Assembly: GCA_005765155.1 (NCBI GenBank)
Contig: VCCP01000003.1
Coordinates: 4,898,001-4,962,000, forward strand
Source of the DNA: Zelopaecilomyces penicillatus
Taxonomy: Eukaryota > Ascomycota > Sordariomycetes > Hypocreales > Pseudodiploosporaceae
Length of the DNA: 64,000 nucleotides
Direction of reading: 5' to 3'
The notes under the pieces were generated by a model. The model worked only from the letters and a program-made list of their open reading frames with translations, searched no databases and was not told where the DNA came from. Shown piece after piece: positions 53,611 through 64,000 of this stretch (position 1 is the first letter of the stretch; each line of letters starts with the position of its first letter). Position numbers and translations under genes: made by a program.

Positions 53611-56101
53611 ATGGCTGAGGTGGATGCCGCGCCAACCTTTGGTGCTGAGCTGAAGGTGAGTTTTGGAACGATTCCTTGTCCGACAGCGTCGAATGGATGG
53701 GGGAAACTCCCATGGCCGACAGAGCTGAGGATGTCGCTAATAGTCAGACAGGATGGCTTCAAGCCGGCAAGTGCCTGGGTCGGCCACGGTATCGCCTGGC
53801 TCGACGATATACAGCAGTTCTATCGAGAGCGAGCTGCTGTTGAGAGGGAATACAGCGCAAAGCTTGATGCTCTGGCCAAGAAGTATTTCGAGAAGAAGAA
53901 CAAGAAGATGTCTCAGTTGAGCGTCGGCGACACACCTACCATGACTCCGGGATCGCTCGAAAGGTATGAATAAACAACCCAACGTCCAAGGGGACCTCGG
54001 GATTGATACTGGCAATGCGACAGTGGTCCTATCGCGCGCGCAGCGATTAGAGAAAGAATGCTAACGCTCACGGTTTTTGAATTACAGTGCTTCCCTGACG
54101 ACTTGGTCCACCCAGCTCACGACACTCGAGTCTCGTGCTAGCGAGCACGATCGCTTTGCCACCAACCTCATATCGCAGGTTGCTGAGCCCCTGAAGTTCT
54201 ACAGCAGCCGTTTCGAAGAGCTTCGCAAGCGCCATGTCGATTACGCCGAGAAGCTCGAAGCCAACCGGGATAGCTGCTACGCCGACTTGCGCAAGACCAA
54301 GGCCAAGTATGACACCACCTGCCAAGACCTCGAGGCGAAGCGCAAAAAGTCCGAGTCTCACTACGACAAAGCCAAAGCCCAAAGCGCTTATCAACAGCAG
54401 CTTTTCGACATGAACAACGCCAAAAACACCTATCTCATTGCAATCAACGTCACCAATAGGCAAAAAGAAAAGTACTATCATGAGTACGTTCCGGAGGTCA
54501 TGGACAGCATGCAGGACCTGAGCGAGTTCCGGACATTGAAACTGAACTTCCTGTGGGGAGTGGCTACTCGTCTGGAAGGGACCCTGTTACAGCAGAGCAA
54601 CGGAATGATGGACCACCAGGGCCAGGAAATTACAAGAAATCTTCCCTATCTGGACTCAATGATGTATATGCGGCATAATATGGGAGGATTTCAGGAGCCA
54701 TTGGACAAGGCATTCGAACCAAGCCCGGTTTGGCACGATGACGACCTTATGGTAGTAGATGATACGGCCAAGATCTACCTCCGAAATGTACTCAGCAAAT
54801 CCAAGTCGCAGCTTGGAGAGCTCCGGAGAGAAGTGGATAAGAAGCGGAAGGATGTCGATGCCTTGAAGCGTGTCAAGGAGCGTGTCCGAGAGGGTACCGA
54901 GAAAAAGGACGAAGTGGAAGTAATTCGAACGCTGTTTTACTTACAGGAGGAACTCATCGCAGTGGACCAGCGTCGGTTAACGGCCGAGGTTGAGACGTCC
55001 ACCATCACCACGGCGGTCGGAGATGTGACGCTAGGGGCAAAGAACCACAACTTCAAGAGTCAAACTTTTAAGATACCCACAAATTGCGATTTATGCGGGG
55101 AGCGTATTTGGGGTTTGAGCGCCAAGGGTTTTGACTGCAGAGACTGTGGCTACACATGTCACAGCAAATGCGAGATGAAGGTGCCCGCGGACTGTCCCGG
55201 CGAGCAAACCAAGGAAGAGCGGAAAAAGCTTAAGAGTGAGCGGCAGGCTGGCACTAACAAGCTTCTATCGCCCAGTACTGCAGTGCCATCTCATGTCGCC
55301 GATGGACCAGATCTCGCCAGGTCTAATACAATGAACTCACTGAGCTCGCGCTCGGTGAAATCCGTACCCAGACCGCAGACTCCTGCTGAAGAGGCACCGG
55401 CGGAGGTCGCGCCACGGCCAAGCCTATCAGCTACTAAGAGCACATCATCAACTGCTATCAAGAGAAATAGGGTCGTTGCGCCGCCACCGGCCGCGTACAT
55501 CACGGATTCAAAAGGTGGCACCAACGGCCACGGTGCCAAAGAGGAAAAAAGGGGCAAGATGATGTACCAGTTCGACGCTAGTGGAGACGGCGAGATATCG
55601 GTGGCAGAAGGCAAAGAGGTCTTGTTGCTGGAGCCTGATGGTAAGTCATTCAGCTTTCTTGCGTTATAACCCCTTAGCCTCATTCAACGTGTTAACATCC
55701 ATTTTTTAGATGGCTCAGGCTGGGTTAAGGTTCGTGATGGCTACAAAGAAGGTCTAGTCCCATCATCGTACGTTGAGTTCACCATCGTTGTGGCCCCGTC
55801 GCCGGCCGTAGCTGCGCGCCCACTGTCGACCATTTCTACATCAACAACATCATCAGCTACGCCATCAACGGGTACTGGAGCTCGCAAGAAGGGACCTATG
55901 GTGGCACCTAAGCGTGGGGCTAAGAAACTACGATATGTAGAGGCACTGTACGACTACACGGCACAGAGCGAAGCGGAGCACTCTATGGCAGAGGGCGAGC
56001 GGTTTGTCCTCGTCAAGGAGGACCCGGGTGATGGATGGGCTGAGGTTGAGAAGGCTGGCGTGACTGCTAGTGTTCCGGCAAATTATGTTCAGGTTGTCTA
56101 G
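53611..56101 (+). CDS. bzz1: Bzz1-type F-BAR / C1 / SH3-SH3 protein
   Basis: A 733-aa endocytosis protein. In yeast Bzz1 binds curved membrane at actin patches and activates Las17/WASP-driven actin assembly. Four exons: 53611-53655, 53752-53963, 54088-55640 and 55710-56101, frame-consistent. An F-BAR domain covers residues 15-330 (ASAWVGHGIAWLDDIQQFYRERAAVEREYSAKL, in parts, with long coiled coils). A C1-type zinc finger follows at about 470-520 (HNFKSQTFKIPTNCDLCGERIWG, CRDCGYTCHSKCEMKVPADC). Then come a Ser/Pro-rich linker and two C-terminal SH3 domains (MMYQFDASGDGEISVAEGKE, DGSGWVKVRDGYKEGLVPSSYVEF; and VEALYDYTAQSEAEHSMAEGE, VPANYVQVV, in parts). The last intron splits the first SH3 domain. 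Confidence 0.95.
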
Positions 56102-57563
56102 AGCAGATGTCTTCTTTTTGAGGAGGTAGCACTGAAGGGCGATTTGCGAGTAGGCTGTTGCAACACTTTTCTTACCAGGCAGGATGGGAGGTAGGCGAAG
56201 GTCGGCTATGGTGACCTCTTCTTTTTGAACCAAAACAAAGCGGCACAACAATCATCACAAACGGAAGGATAGATGAGAGACACCAACATGCTTCTTTGGG
56301 CATGGATGTGTTGTGTAAAACGGGGGTATATTGTGTACACACACATGCTGACCTGCCTCTATGCTGCACATGAAGAGGAGGTGTATATATGTATTTTGGA
56401 AACGAGGAAATGAACGGGGTTCTTTGTTTTTTTGGTATCTGCATTGGGACAGAAGAGGGAAGATGCGCGAGCCAGTCGAAACGAGGCAAAGGGCAAGGCG
56501 GCGCAATGCATGTACACATAGAGAGAAGAAACTGGCGACCCATTTTTTGGGGGAATCATTCCATCGCAAACGGATTATTATTTACTTTCAGCATAGCTTA
56601 TTACTTAGTATTACTACGGCTACGGAATGAACTTGGGCCAGTTTTGACATGCGGCTTTGTCATTTTACAAAGGGGGCGATGAGAGTAGAGCTTGTCAGAC
56701 ACACCACAACGACCCCAATGATAAATGAGCAATAGTCACAATACTTATAAATGTGCACAAGGCATCTGAGTTTGAGTAAAAGAGTGGGATAGTAGAGATC
56801 ATGAGGCACACGGCAAGAAGCTCGCGCGCAGAACCGTCATCTCATCATTAAGCTAGTTTTGGGGAAAAAATGTAGGGGCGAGTCGTCTAACGTACAGAAC
56901 AAACAATGAAAAAAAAAAGATGATAGTACAATGTGGAGTGAGTCTTATTCCCTCCACTCCCGAAATCATGTCTGCCGCTCCCTTTCCTTCCCATCCTTGT
57001 GTGTCTAAGTGTCCGATTGCCCCCGATACCATGCCTGTCCCCCCTTTCATGTCCTGGCATGTATTGATATAATATGTCTTATGTCTGATAAGTGTGGGAT
57101 ATCATGTCCATCCTTCCAGATGCCTGTATAAAACGCCGAGCCACCGAGGGGCTTCCATGAAACAAAAAAAAAAAAAATCCCAAAGAAAAAAGAAGAGCAA
57201 AAAATCAGGGCGAAGCGCTTCTCTTCGTCGTGACTGCCTTCACACGTGAGTGTTCGTCTCCATCGTCATGTTCTGCCCTAGGCCCCTTTCCCTATATCCC
57301 CCATAATGAGCAAAGCGAAAATGTTGAGAAGAGAAGAAAGCATGGGCGACAATAAAAGATGCTAAAGGGGGGGTTTGCAAAATGAAAATAAGAGTGGAAA
57401 TGAGTCTATCCGGTATGTACTGTCGTGAGAGTGGGGATGAGTGGGGATGAGTGAGTATGTCGCTTGAGGCAGCGTGTTAGGGCGGTTGGTTGTCAGGGTC
57501 GTGGCCTCTCGTGAAGGGCATGAAGGCGCAATGGACGACTGAGGGCACAGTTATGTGATGCTC
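56102..57563. other. Convergent intergenic region, 1.5 kb
   Basis: The shared 3' flank of the bzz1 and C2H2 genes. A-runs occur at 56908-56920 and 57165-57178. No gene is seen. Confidence 0.5.
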
Positions 57564-58643
57564 CTAGATCATCTGCGCTGTTGGAGCTCCCAAAGCATGC
57601 TGGCCAAGGCCATGTCGCAGGGCATCCTGCAACTCTGCAATTTGTGCCATCATTGCCAACGCGTGTTGGGATTGTTGATCGAGATCCGTCTTTAGCTTCT
57701 CGTTTTCATCACGCAGTCGCTTTGTCTCGTCCCTTAATTCACTCAGCTCGTCAAACCCGTGGCCGCTTGACCGCCGTTTTCGTTTCATGCCCGACTTTTC
57801 GCTGTCATTATCATCCGGCGATAGAGCTGCGACAATCTCGCCGGGGGGTGTTGATGTCAACCCCTCTAGATTGGTGTGAACCCGTCGGAGGTGTTCGTTA
57901 AGATTCTCTTGTCGAGAAAACCCTTTTCCCGTGTGTCGTTTGCAGTTTGGATGCGGGCAGTTGACAGTATTCTTGGGACCGCCATGCTTTCCATGAACCT
58001 CGCGCTCATGTCGGAGCAGACCGCCGGAATAGGTGAAACCCGGAAGATTTTCGCAGCCCTCCGCAGGACAGCGATATGGGCGCTCATGCTTGTCCATATG
58101 TTTGCTATACATCAAGTTAGCCCTCCCCCCATGAAAATTTGATATGTGATTTGAAAAGAGGTGCTTAACTTACTTCCATTCGCATTTGCGCGTGAATGCC
58201 TTCACTTCCTCTTTGCAATCCTCCAGAGGACAATGGAATTTACCATCGGATTTCTTGTGGACGGCGCGCTCGGGTTTCGGAATGGCTTTGACACGAGACG
58301 AAGAGGGTGAGCCGGGACCTGGTGATAGGTCTTTGTGCTCAGGAAGTGTGTCGGTTAATGATGGCGCATGCAAGTCAACCTGTAACGGTGATGAGAACAC
58401 CGGAGCGCCGAGATCTAGCTGGTCATCCTGAATGACAGAATCATCCTCTACCAGCATATCTCTTTCATCGCCTAAGACAACCCGATCATCGGGAAGCATT
58501 GATGCCTCCGCGGTATAATGACTGAGATGCTCGGCAACTTCGGAGTCGGTAAACCGTTGGTCGACGGTATGGTCGTGTTCATCGCCGAGATTTGGATAGG
58601 CACCCTCATGGATGAAGGACCTAGGTTCATATGCGACACTCAT
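57564..58643 (-). CDS. C2H2 zinc-finger protein with C-terminal coiled coil
   Basis: A 336-aa putative transcription factor. Two exons: 58643-58174 and 58104-57564, 69-bp intron (GTAAGT...TATAG). The frame is open to 59117 upstream, but without an ATG in good context, so I use the ATG at 58643 (MSVAYEPRSFIHEGAYPNL). The N-terminal part is acidic (DDRVVLGDERDMLVEDDSVIQDD), a possible activation region. Three C2H2-type fingers follow: CPLEDCKEEVKAFTRKCEWNKHMDKH (in parts, spanning the intron), CPAEGCENLPGFTYSGGLLRHEREVH and CPHPNCKRHTGKGFSRQENLNEHLRRVH. A basic KRKRRSS patch and a leucine-rich coiled coil (LRDETKRLRDENEKLKTDLDQQ) end the protein. The target genes are unknown. Confidence 0.87.
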
Positions 58644-61305
58644 GATGATTTGGGGGACCAAACGTCCGATTGCCTGCGGGTCGTCCGCTATGACGCGATG
58701 CCGCTGACGGTGAGCCGTCCCAAATTTGCTGATACCGGAAGAGCGCGTTGGAAACAAGAGGATATCGACAACACGGGACTGGCGGGAGGTGATCGTTGCA
58801 CAGCAGTTAGTGTGCTCTCCACCCGAGTTTGATCTAGGGTGCTCGAAATAAGCGATGACTGCTTGAGCTGCCGATGCAACTTGTTCGTTGTCGCGATTAT
58901 GCGAGATTGCTGGCCTGAAAATTATGGTTTGAAGAGTTTCCGACTGTGAGGTCGTTTCTGGCCTGACCTGGGATGACGGATTAGTCACACAGAGCACGTG
59001 ACTTTGAGTCATTCCAACTCGCTGTTCGCAGGTTCCAGTGGCTTCGGGAGGGTATAAGTCGTCAGTTAGCAACCAAGACTTTGCATCAGCACCAAATTGA
59101 CTTGATTCCTCAACCACACTCGTGGGATGAAATCGTCGCCTTTAGTATGTGTTGGGAAATTTAGGCATCACACAGGAGGATGCCGTGATGACTCGAACAT
59201 GTATGGATGCATCGCCGAGAGGCCGCGGTGGGCCGAACCCCTGCTGGAATTTGGGACGTGACTCATTGGCTGGTTTAGGCCATGGGTTGAGTTCTGTAGA
59301 GCACGTGGGACAAACCACGCAACCATGCAAGGCTGCGCCCACCACGTTAACCAGCGTAACAGCCTGGAGTGCAGAACGTTAGGCGTCAGTCGAGGCACCA
59401 CTCACTTGAGCAGGGCAGCTTCGTGAAGCCAGTGGCAAGCCCCCTTGTTGTTGGATGAAAACCGGCGTCAGGACAGCACCCAACTGCAGAACTAACGAGG
59501 CTGTTGTCCTAGCTGATATACCTGTGGTCGAATTGCTTCTGAAGCTGGAACTTTTGCGGGGTCATGGTATTCTTTCTGGTTGGCTGCCATCTTCGCCTCA
59601 CTTGCAAGACCTGCTGTATGAGTCTCCTGCCTCTTGAGGTCCGATTTCGCCTTGTGCAAGCCGGGCGGCCCGAACAGAAGGTAGTTTAGGCTTCTGTCAT
59701 TGATGAACAGCCCTAGCTGCTCAGCATGCTCATGTGATTCGAGAAATGTCGATGGCAGACGTAAAACCTAAGGCCGTGAGCTGCCCACAGGTGCAACAAT
59801 TAGACTTGCGCCATTGCTGCTGCTGATATATCCATGACGTTGTCAAACCGGTCAACGATGAGAAATGTAACCTGAAATCTCATTCTGGTCAAAGAAAAAC
59901 ATCCCGTCAACTTCATTTTGCAGGACCGACTTGGGAACCTTGGAGAAGGACTGATAAACGCGACCGGCTAGATCTGGTCCAATTGCATGTCGCCATCGCT
60001 TGATTGGTGACGGATGAACCAGCTCTCTCATACGCTGTCAAAGTGGCGATCTGGAAGCAATCCGGAGGCCTTTGTAGGGGGGGTGGCGTTTGGTCCAAGA
60101 GATGCTTGCATGCCGGCGGTTGACAAAGTGTAGAAACACCATCAGCCTGAAGTCCTGCATGACGATGGAGAAGATTTCTGATTCTGGAGCATAATGACGA
60201 ATCCAACGATAGAAATATGAAGCATGTGAGCAATGGTGGCAACGTTGGCTAGGAATGTATGCATGAATTGGCCTTGTCTGGAGCAGCTGGGATGCAGTGA
60301 TGAGTGATGGGTGAGGAAGAAGGCGAAGACAGTCTGTTGGTTCCACGAAACTGAATATTCACTGGGTTTCTGAGGCGCCTGGGTCTCAGGCATTGATTTG
60401 ACAGATGCCAACTGGAAATTGTAAACCTGAGGCTGTCAAGCCCAAGCAAGGCCAATCGTGAAGGGTGGGCATGGGGGCATGGACGCCTGGCATCCTCAGG
60501 CAGACAGACACGCCATGAGCCATGCATCTCGGTTGGAGAAAGTAATGATTCGCAAAATGGCTAGGCTACCTTGCTCTCCCAGTCCTAATGCTCGGAGTCT
60601 GTTAATTACTGGCCGTTATTACTTATCAGTATTATGGTTGCCTTGCCTTGCTTCTCACTCTCCGATGCTGGATATCTTATGCCTAAATCATTATCGCACC
60701 TCTTTCGTTACGGATACCCAACGGAACAATGCCTTAGTATTGAGAACCCCAACGACCATAGTAGTAGATTGGTAGATAACGACGAATCTAATCAGACGTA
60801 TAAAACGTCCCAACGCCTCTAAACTCCTCCAGACCACATTAAGCTCGGCTGAGCGCGATTATTATGCAGAGCTCTAGGGCTGCAGCAGTGGTACATACCA
60901 CTATTGCAGGTACAGACATCAACAAGCAGGTGATGGAGACGCTGTAATTCTCGAACCCACCCAACTACCCCGGTAGCTCAACCACCTAAGCCACTAATGT
61001 GTCTCGATACAGGACTCCGGTATTCAGTAGTAGCGCTGTATCTGGGCTTCTTGGCGCGGCTAACCAAGCCTGCAGCAACCGCAATATTGATACTCCTCCA
61101 CTTGTGAAAGCCTTTTCTTGCCCCAATGAAGTTTCTCCTCCTCCATTCTCTCGAAATGGTTTAAAGAGGCCCCAACACCTCTCTTTCTCTCAGAGCTGCA
61201 AAGAGCCTTGCCAATTGACCCCTCTCTTTGCTCATCTGGGATTCTTAGCACTGGAACCAGCTGAAGGACTCATCTTCCCTTTACCAACAAGGTCAAACGA
61301 TCAGG
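58644..61305. other. 2.7-kb region without a supportable gene
   Basis: The upstream side of the C2H2 gene (possible long 5' leader to 59117) and the promoter of the MFS gene. It contains the tRNA-like relic near 60950-61010. Other frames are short or lack a good start. Confidence 0.45.
60950..61010 (-). repeat. Possible decayed tRNA-like sequence
   Basis: The minus strand reads GTGGCTTAGGTGGTTGAGC (D-arm/A-box like, with a GCTT/GAGC stem) and, about 20 bases later, GGGTTCGAGA (T-loop/B-box like). Only about 15 bases separate the arms, too few for an anticodon arm, and the T stem does not pair. It is probably a broken tRNA or SINE head. Confidence 0.35.
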
Positions 61306-63133
61306 ATGAGTGCGCAGGCTGGACCCTCCCAGGGCATGGATGGGGCAGCCAAACATGTAGTCAGCGACAGCGAAGATGTTCTCTCGTCTGCACCTGAACT
61401 GGCAAACGAGGAGGGGGACGTCCAGTCAGGCGATTACGATGCGGCAACGGTGGAGCGGATCTACAGGTATGTAGTGCGAACATGTGTGGTGTCAATTCGA
61501 TACGAGACGGCGCTCACCAGTCTTAATGTACAGAAAATTAGATCTCAGAATCATTCCTCGTCAGTAAACCAGCGAAATAACTCATTGTTGCTTTCCCATC
61601 ACTAACCTTGAGGCACAGCGTTTTGGGTCTTGTACTTCCTTTGTTCTGCAATCCGTTCCAACATTGGCATTGCGCAAACGATGAACAGCGACAAGCAGCA
61701 TGACCTCAAATCTGTTCTCGGCCTGAGCCCCAAGGACATTTCCACGGCACTTGCCCTCTTTTACGTTTCCTACGTTATCTTTGACTTTCCTTCTAACCTC
61801 GTGATGAGCAAGCTCAGTCCTAGAGTCTGGATGGCCCGAATTGTCTTTGCCACGGGAGTAGTAGGCACTTGTTTTGCTGCTGTCCAAAGCCCATGGAGTC
61901 TCAAATTTCTGCGGTTCCTTCTGGGACTTGTCATCGCCGGCATGTGGCCTGGCATGGCGTTTTATTTGACTCTCTTCTATCCGCCTTCACGAACTGCCAA
62001 GAGAATCGGCATGTATTTCACAGCTTCTCAGGTGTCAGCGGCCGTTGTCGGGCTGGTATCTGCCGGATTTCAGCTCATGGACGGTGTTGGTGGCCTTGTG
62101 GGCTTCCGTTGGATGTTCCTCTTGTATGGGCTAGTCACCATTGTTGTAAGCTTTACTCTCCTATGGTGGCTGCCAGACCGCCCACTTGTGCCGGGCCAAG
62201 AGAGGAAGAAATCCAGATTCCATAAGTGGGTTCCTTCGCCACGAGAAGCACTTACCGGCCAGGACGCTGTTGTTCACTACCAAGAGCTGAAACGAGTATA
62301 TCACTCCCGTCCTTGGAATCTAAAGGACCTTGGTCTTGTACTATTGGACTGGCGTCTATGGCCGTTATGTCTGATGTACTTTGGTGTGGTTGGAGTTGGT
62401 ATAGGCACCCAGCTGTACGGGTCTGTGATTATTGCTGCCATTCGTCCAAAAGCAACCAGCATACAAGTCAGCCTGCTATTTGCTCCGATTTGGATTGTAG
62501 GTCACCATTGAAAACCCCTTTCCTCTATTTTCATTTGCAATGGCTAACTTACCGCCGTAGATGGACCTAATTGCAATTCTCTTGGTGACTCCTCTATCAG
62601 ATCGTTTCCACCGCTACCGTCCGTTCTTCTTCTCAGCTGCCGTCTGTATTCAGATTGCCGGCCTCTTGACAACAACCTTTGCCCTCGAGAACGGCTGGGC
62701 CCGTTATGCGGGACTTCTCATGGTCGGATTCGGGCTTGGGCCGACTGTAACAATCTGCATGACCTGGACATCGGAAATCTTCCAGCGCCGCCATGGTGAA
62801 GTCGGAGTTGCAGCGGCAACGGCCCTAGTTTCTGGTCTCGGAAACCTTGGCAGTGTGACTACGACTTACGCTTTGTATCAGGGATGGCCTGAAGACTCTC
62901 AGCGTGGGCCACATCAATTTCGCAAGAGTAACCTGACTATGATTGGTATCCTCTGTTTAAGCATTGTGAGCTCTTTTGCAATGTACGTTCTGCTGAAAGT
63001 TGTGGGCAACCCGCCAAGCACCAAGCTACATGACACAGACTCTGCTAGCGAGTTTGAAGATGGAGCTGCGAGACGAGAAGCTACGCAGCGAGGATTAGGA
63101 AAGCTCTCGCGTCGGGCGAAAACTTCCACCTAA
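61306..63133 (+). CDS. MFS permease, anion:cation symporter (Dal5/allantoate-permease-like) family
   Basis: A 545-aa plasma-membrane transporter, 12 predicted helices. Four exons: 61306-61466, 61534-61559 (26 nt), 61619-62496 and 62561-63133. The second intron uses a GTCAGT donor. The start is MSAQAGPSQGMDGAAKHV in an AGGATGAGT context. After a 55-residue acidic tail comes the family's conserved entry YRKLDLRIIPPFWVLYFLC, with N-I-G-I-A-Q in helix 1, then the MFS loop motif in SNLVMSKLSPRVWM, and the later LSDRFHRYRPFF repeat. Members carry allantoate, ureidosuccinate, biotin, pantothenate or nicotinate; the substrate is not readable here. The end is a basic Arg/Lys tail. Confidence 0.92.
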
Positions 63134-64000
63134 GCTATCTGCCTGAAGCTCCGTTGGTATGCAATTCGTCTTCAACAGTCGTCCATTCCGATCGATGCCA
63201 CCATCCTTGTCGTTCTTCTACGGGTAGCTCAACCTGCCATTCTGGATTGTCTTGCTTTTCGTCCATAGATGGTCTTGACCTCATTTACACACCTGGACAT
63301 ATCTCTACTTCATTTCCATCACCATCAGCTTGCAGCCTGGCGTACCTTCGCCCCTGAGAGATAGTCAGTCTTTGTCGCCTACTCTACTTAGGCCATTGAC
63401 TGGCCTTCTTGGCTGCGGTCATGCTGTGGCGCTTTTTTTCCCAATTGACAAGGTGGTTGTGGGTTTGACAGTTCAGGAAGACAATGCTTCTGCGCTATCT
63501 CCCTGGCAGTCCTCCCATGATGCTGATTCAGTTGGGCACCCTCAAATGCAAGACAGTCCGCTTGCGGCTTGCCTGCGTTTGTTTTTCTCTCACTTTTCTT
63601 TTTGGTTTTGGATTTTTTTAAAACTTGCGAAATGATACCCCATTTGCGTTTATACTCGCTGTCTGACGAGTCTTGTTGGTTATCTCGACAGCGAAAGTGC
63701 TACTACGCCATCGCTGGGACGGCGTGTTTGGACCGAGGCTCAAGTTCTAACGACAATGCTGGAGCGCTATCGTTGGTGAGCCTCGTGGGCGTCTTATGTA
63801 TTTTTGTTATTTTCCTCGCTTTGCCCCGTTTTGGGCGAGTTAGCTTGGGTTTTTGTGACTGTCAGATGATGGACTTTTGTGGTAGTTAGCTGACATGAAT
63901 ATCCTGATCAAATTCAGCCATTTCTTCCTCATTCGTCGTTCTTACGGATCTAAGCCATTTTCCTGATGCCCTAATTGAGATGAACTGTGCTCTCAACCCT
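63134..64000. other. 3' flank of the MFS gene; window end
   Basis: No supportable gene. A few short frames lack a good ATG. A T-rich segment lies at 63570-63625. Confidence 0.45.

Noticed and set aside
59118..59401. Extra 5' coding exon of the C2H2 gene
   Set aside because: The frame upstream of 58643 is open to 59117 but has no suitable ATG or splice acceptor, and its composition is not conserved-looking; treated as 5' leader.
1..64000. CRISPR arrays, insertion sequences, bacterial operon signals
   Set aside because: No regularly spaced repeats, transposase frames or ribosome-binding sites are seen; the window is fungal nuclear DNA.
1..64000. Dispersed 5S rRNA and TPP riboswitch
   Set aside because: I looked for the fungal 5S core and for TPP-riboswitch signature segments and saw neither; a covariance scan would be needed to exclude weak matches.

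Overview
This window is nuclear DNA of a filamentous ascomycete. The evidence is the many short introns (about 40-110 bp) with GTRNGT donors and CTAAC-type branch sites, and a gene set that is unmistakably fungal: a 60S stalk protein P1, an Ice2-type ER membrane protein, a VAP/Scs2 protein, a Bzz1-type F-BAR protein, a UPF0662 protein, a fungal rhodopsin-domain membrane protein and a large LysM/CBM18/GH18 chitinase. The style suggests Sordariomycetes, possibly Hypocreales; the species cannot be named from sequence alone. Splice sites below were assigned by eye from GT/AG consensus plus reading-frame continuity, not from transcripts.

Layout. 1-14 kb is housekeeping: the C-terminal end of DNA topoisomerase II (+), a TAP42/alpha4 protein (+), a long intronless protein of unknown function (-), an alpha/beta hydrolase (-), a Ste20-type kinase (+) and an Ice2 protein (-). 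14-18 kb has no supportable gene and holds a degenerate tandem repeat. 18-28.3 kb carries a 510-aa amino-acid transporter (+), an intron-containing tRNA-Thr(AGU) (+), a sphingolipid delta-4 desaturase (+), an Scs2-type VAP (-) and a rhodopsin-domain membrane protein (-).

28-45 kb is the accessory part. It holds a decayed copy and an intact copy of a secreted DUF7136-like protein, a relic of the 3' end of a LysM gene, a nine-exon secreted chitinase (2 LysM, CBM18, GH18) broken by one in-frame TAA exactly between its chitin-binding and catalytic halves, a divergently transcribed LysM protein, and a secreted BBE-type FAD oxidoreductase. Pairing a class V subgroup C chitinase with a divergent LysM protein is a known fungal arrangement. 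Two gene relics and one nonsense-interrupted gene within 8 kb suggest birth-and-death evolution here.

45-64 kb returns to housekeeping: a UBA/zinc-finger/UBX protein (+), ribosomal P1 (-), a UPF0662/DUF2408 protein (+), a YciI-like protein with a probable mitochondrial presequence (-), a possible 105-aa gene (+), Bzz1 (+), a three-finger C2H2 regulator (-) and a Dal5-like MFS permease (+).

The most interesting items are the interrupted chitinase, the LysM 3'-end relic lying between the two DUF7136 copies, and the LysM protein with a C-terminal beta-sandwich-like domain. No clearly new multi-gene system was recognised.
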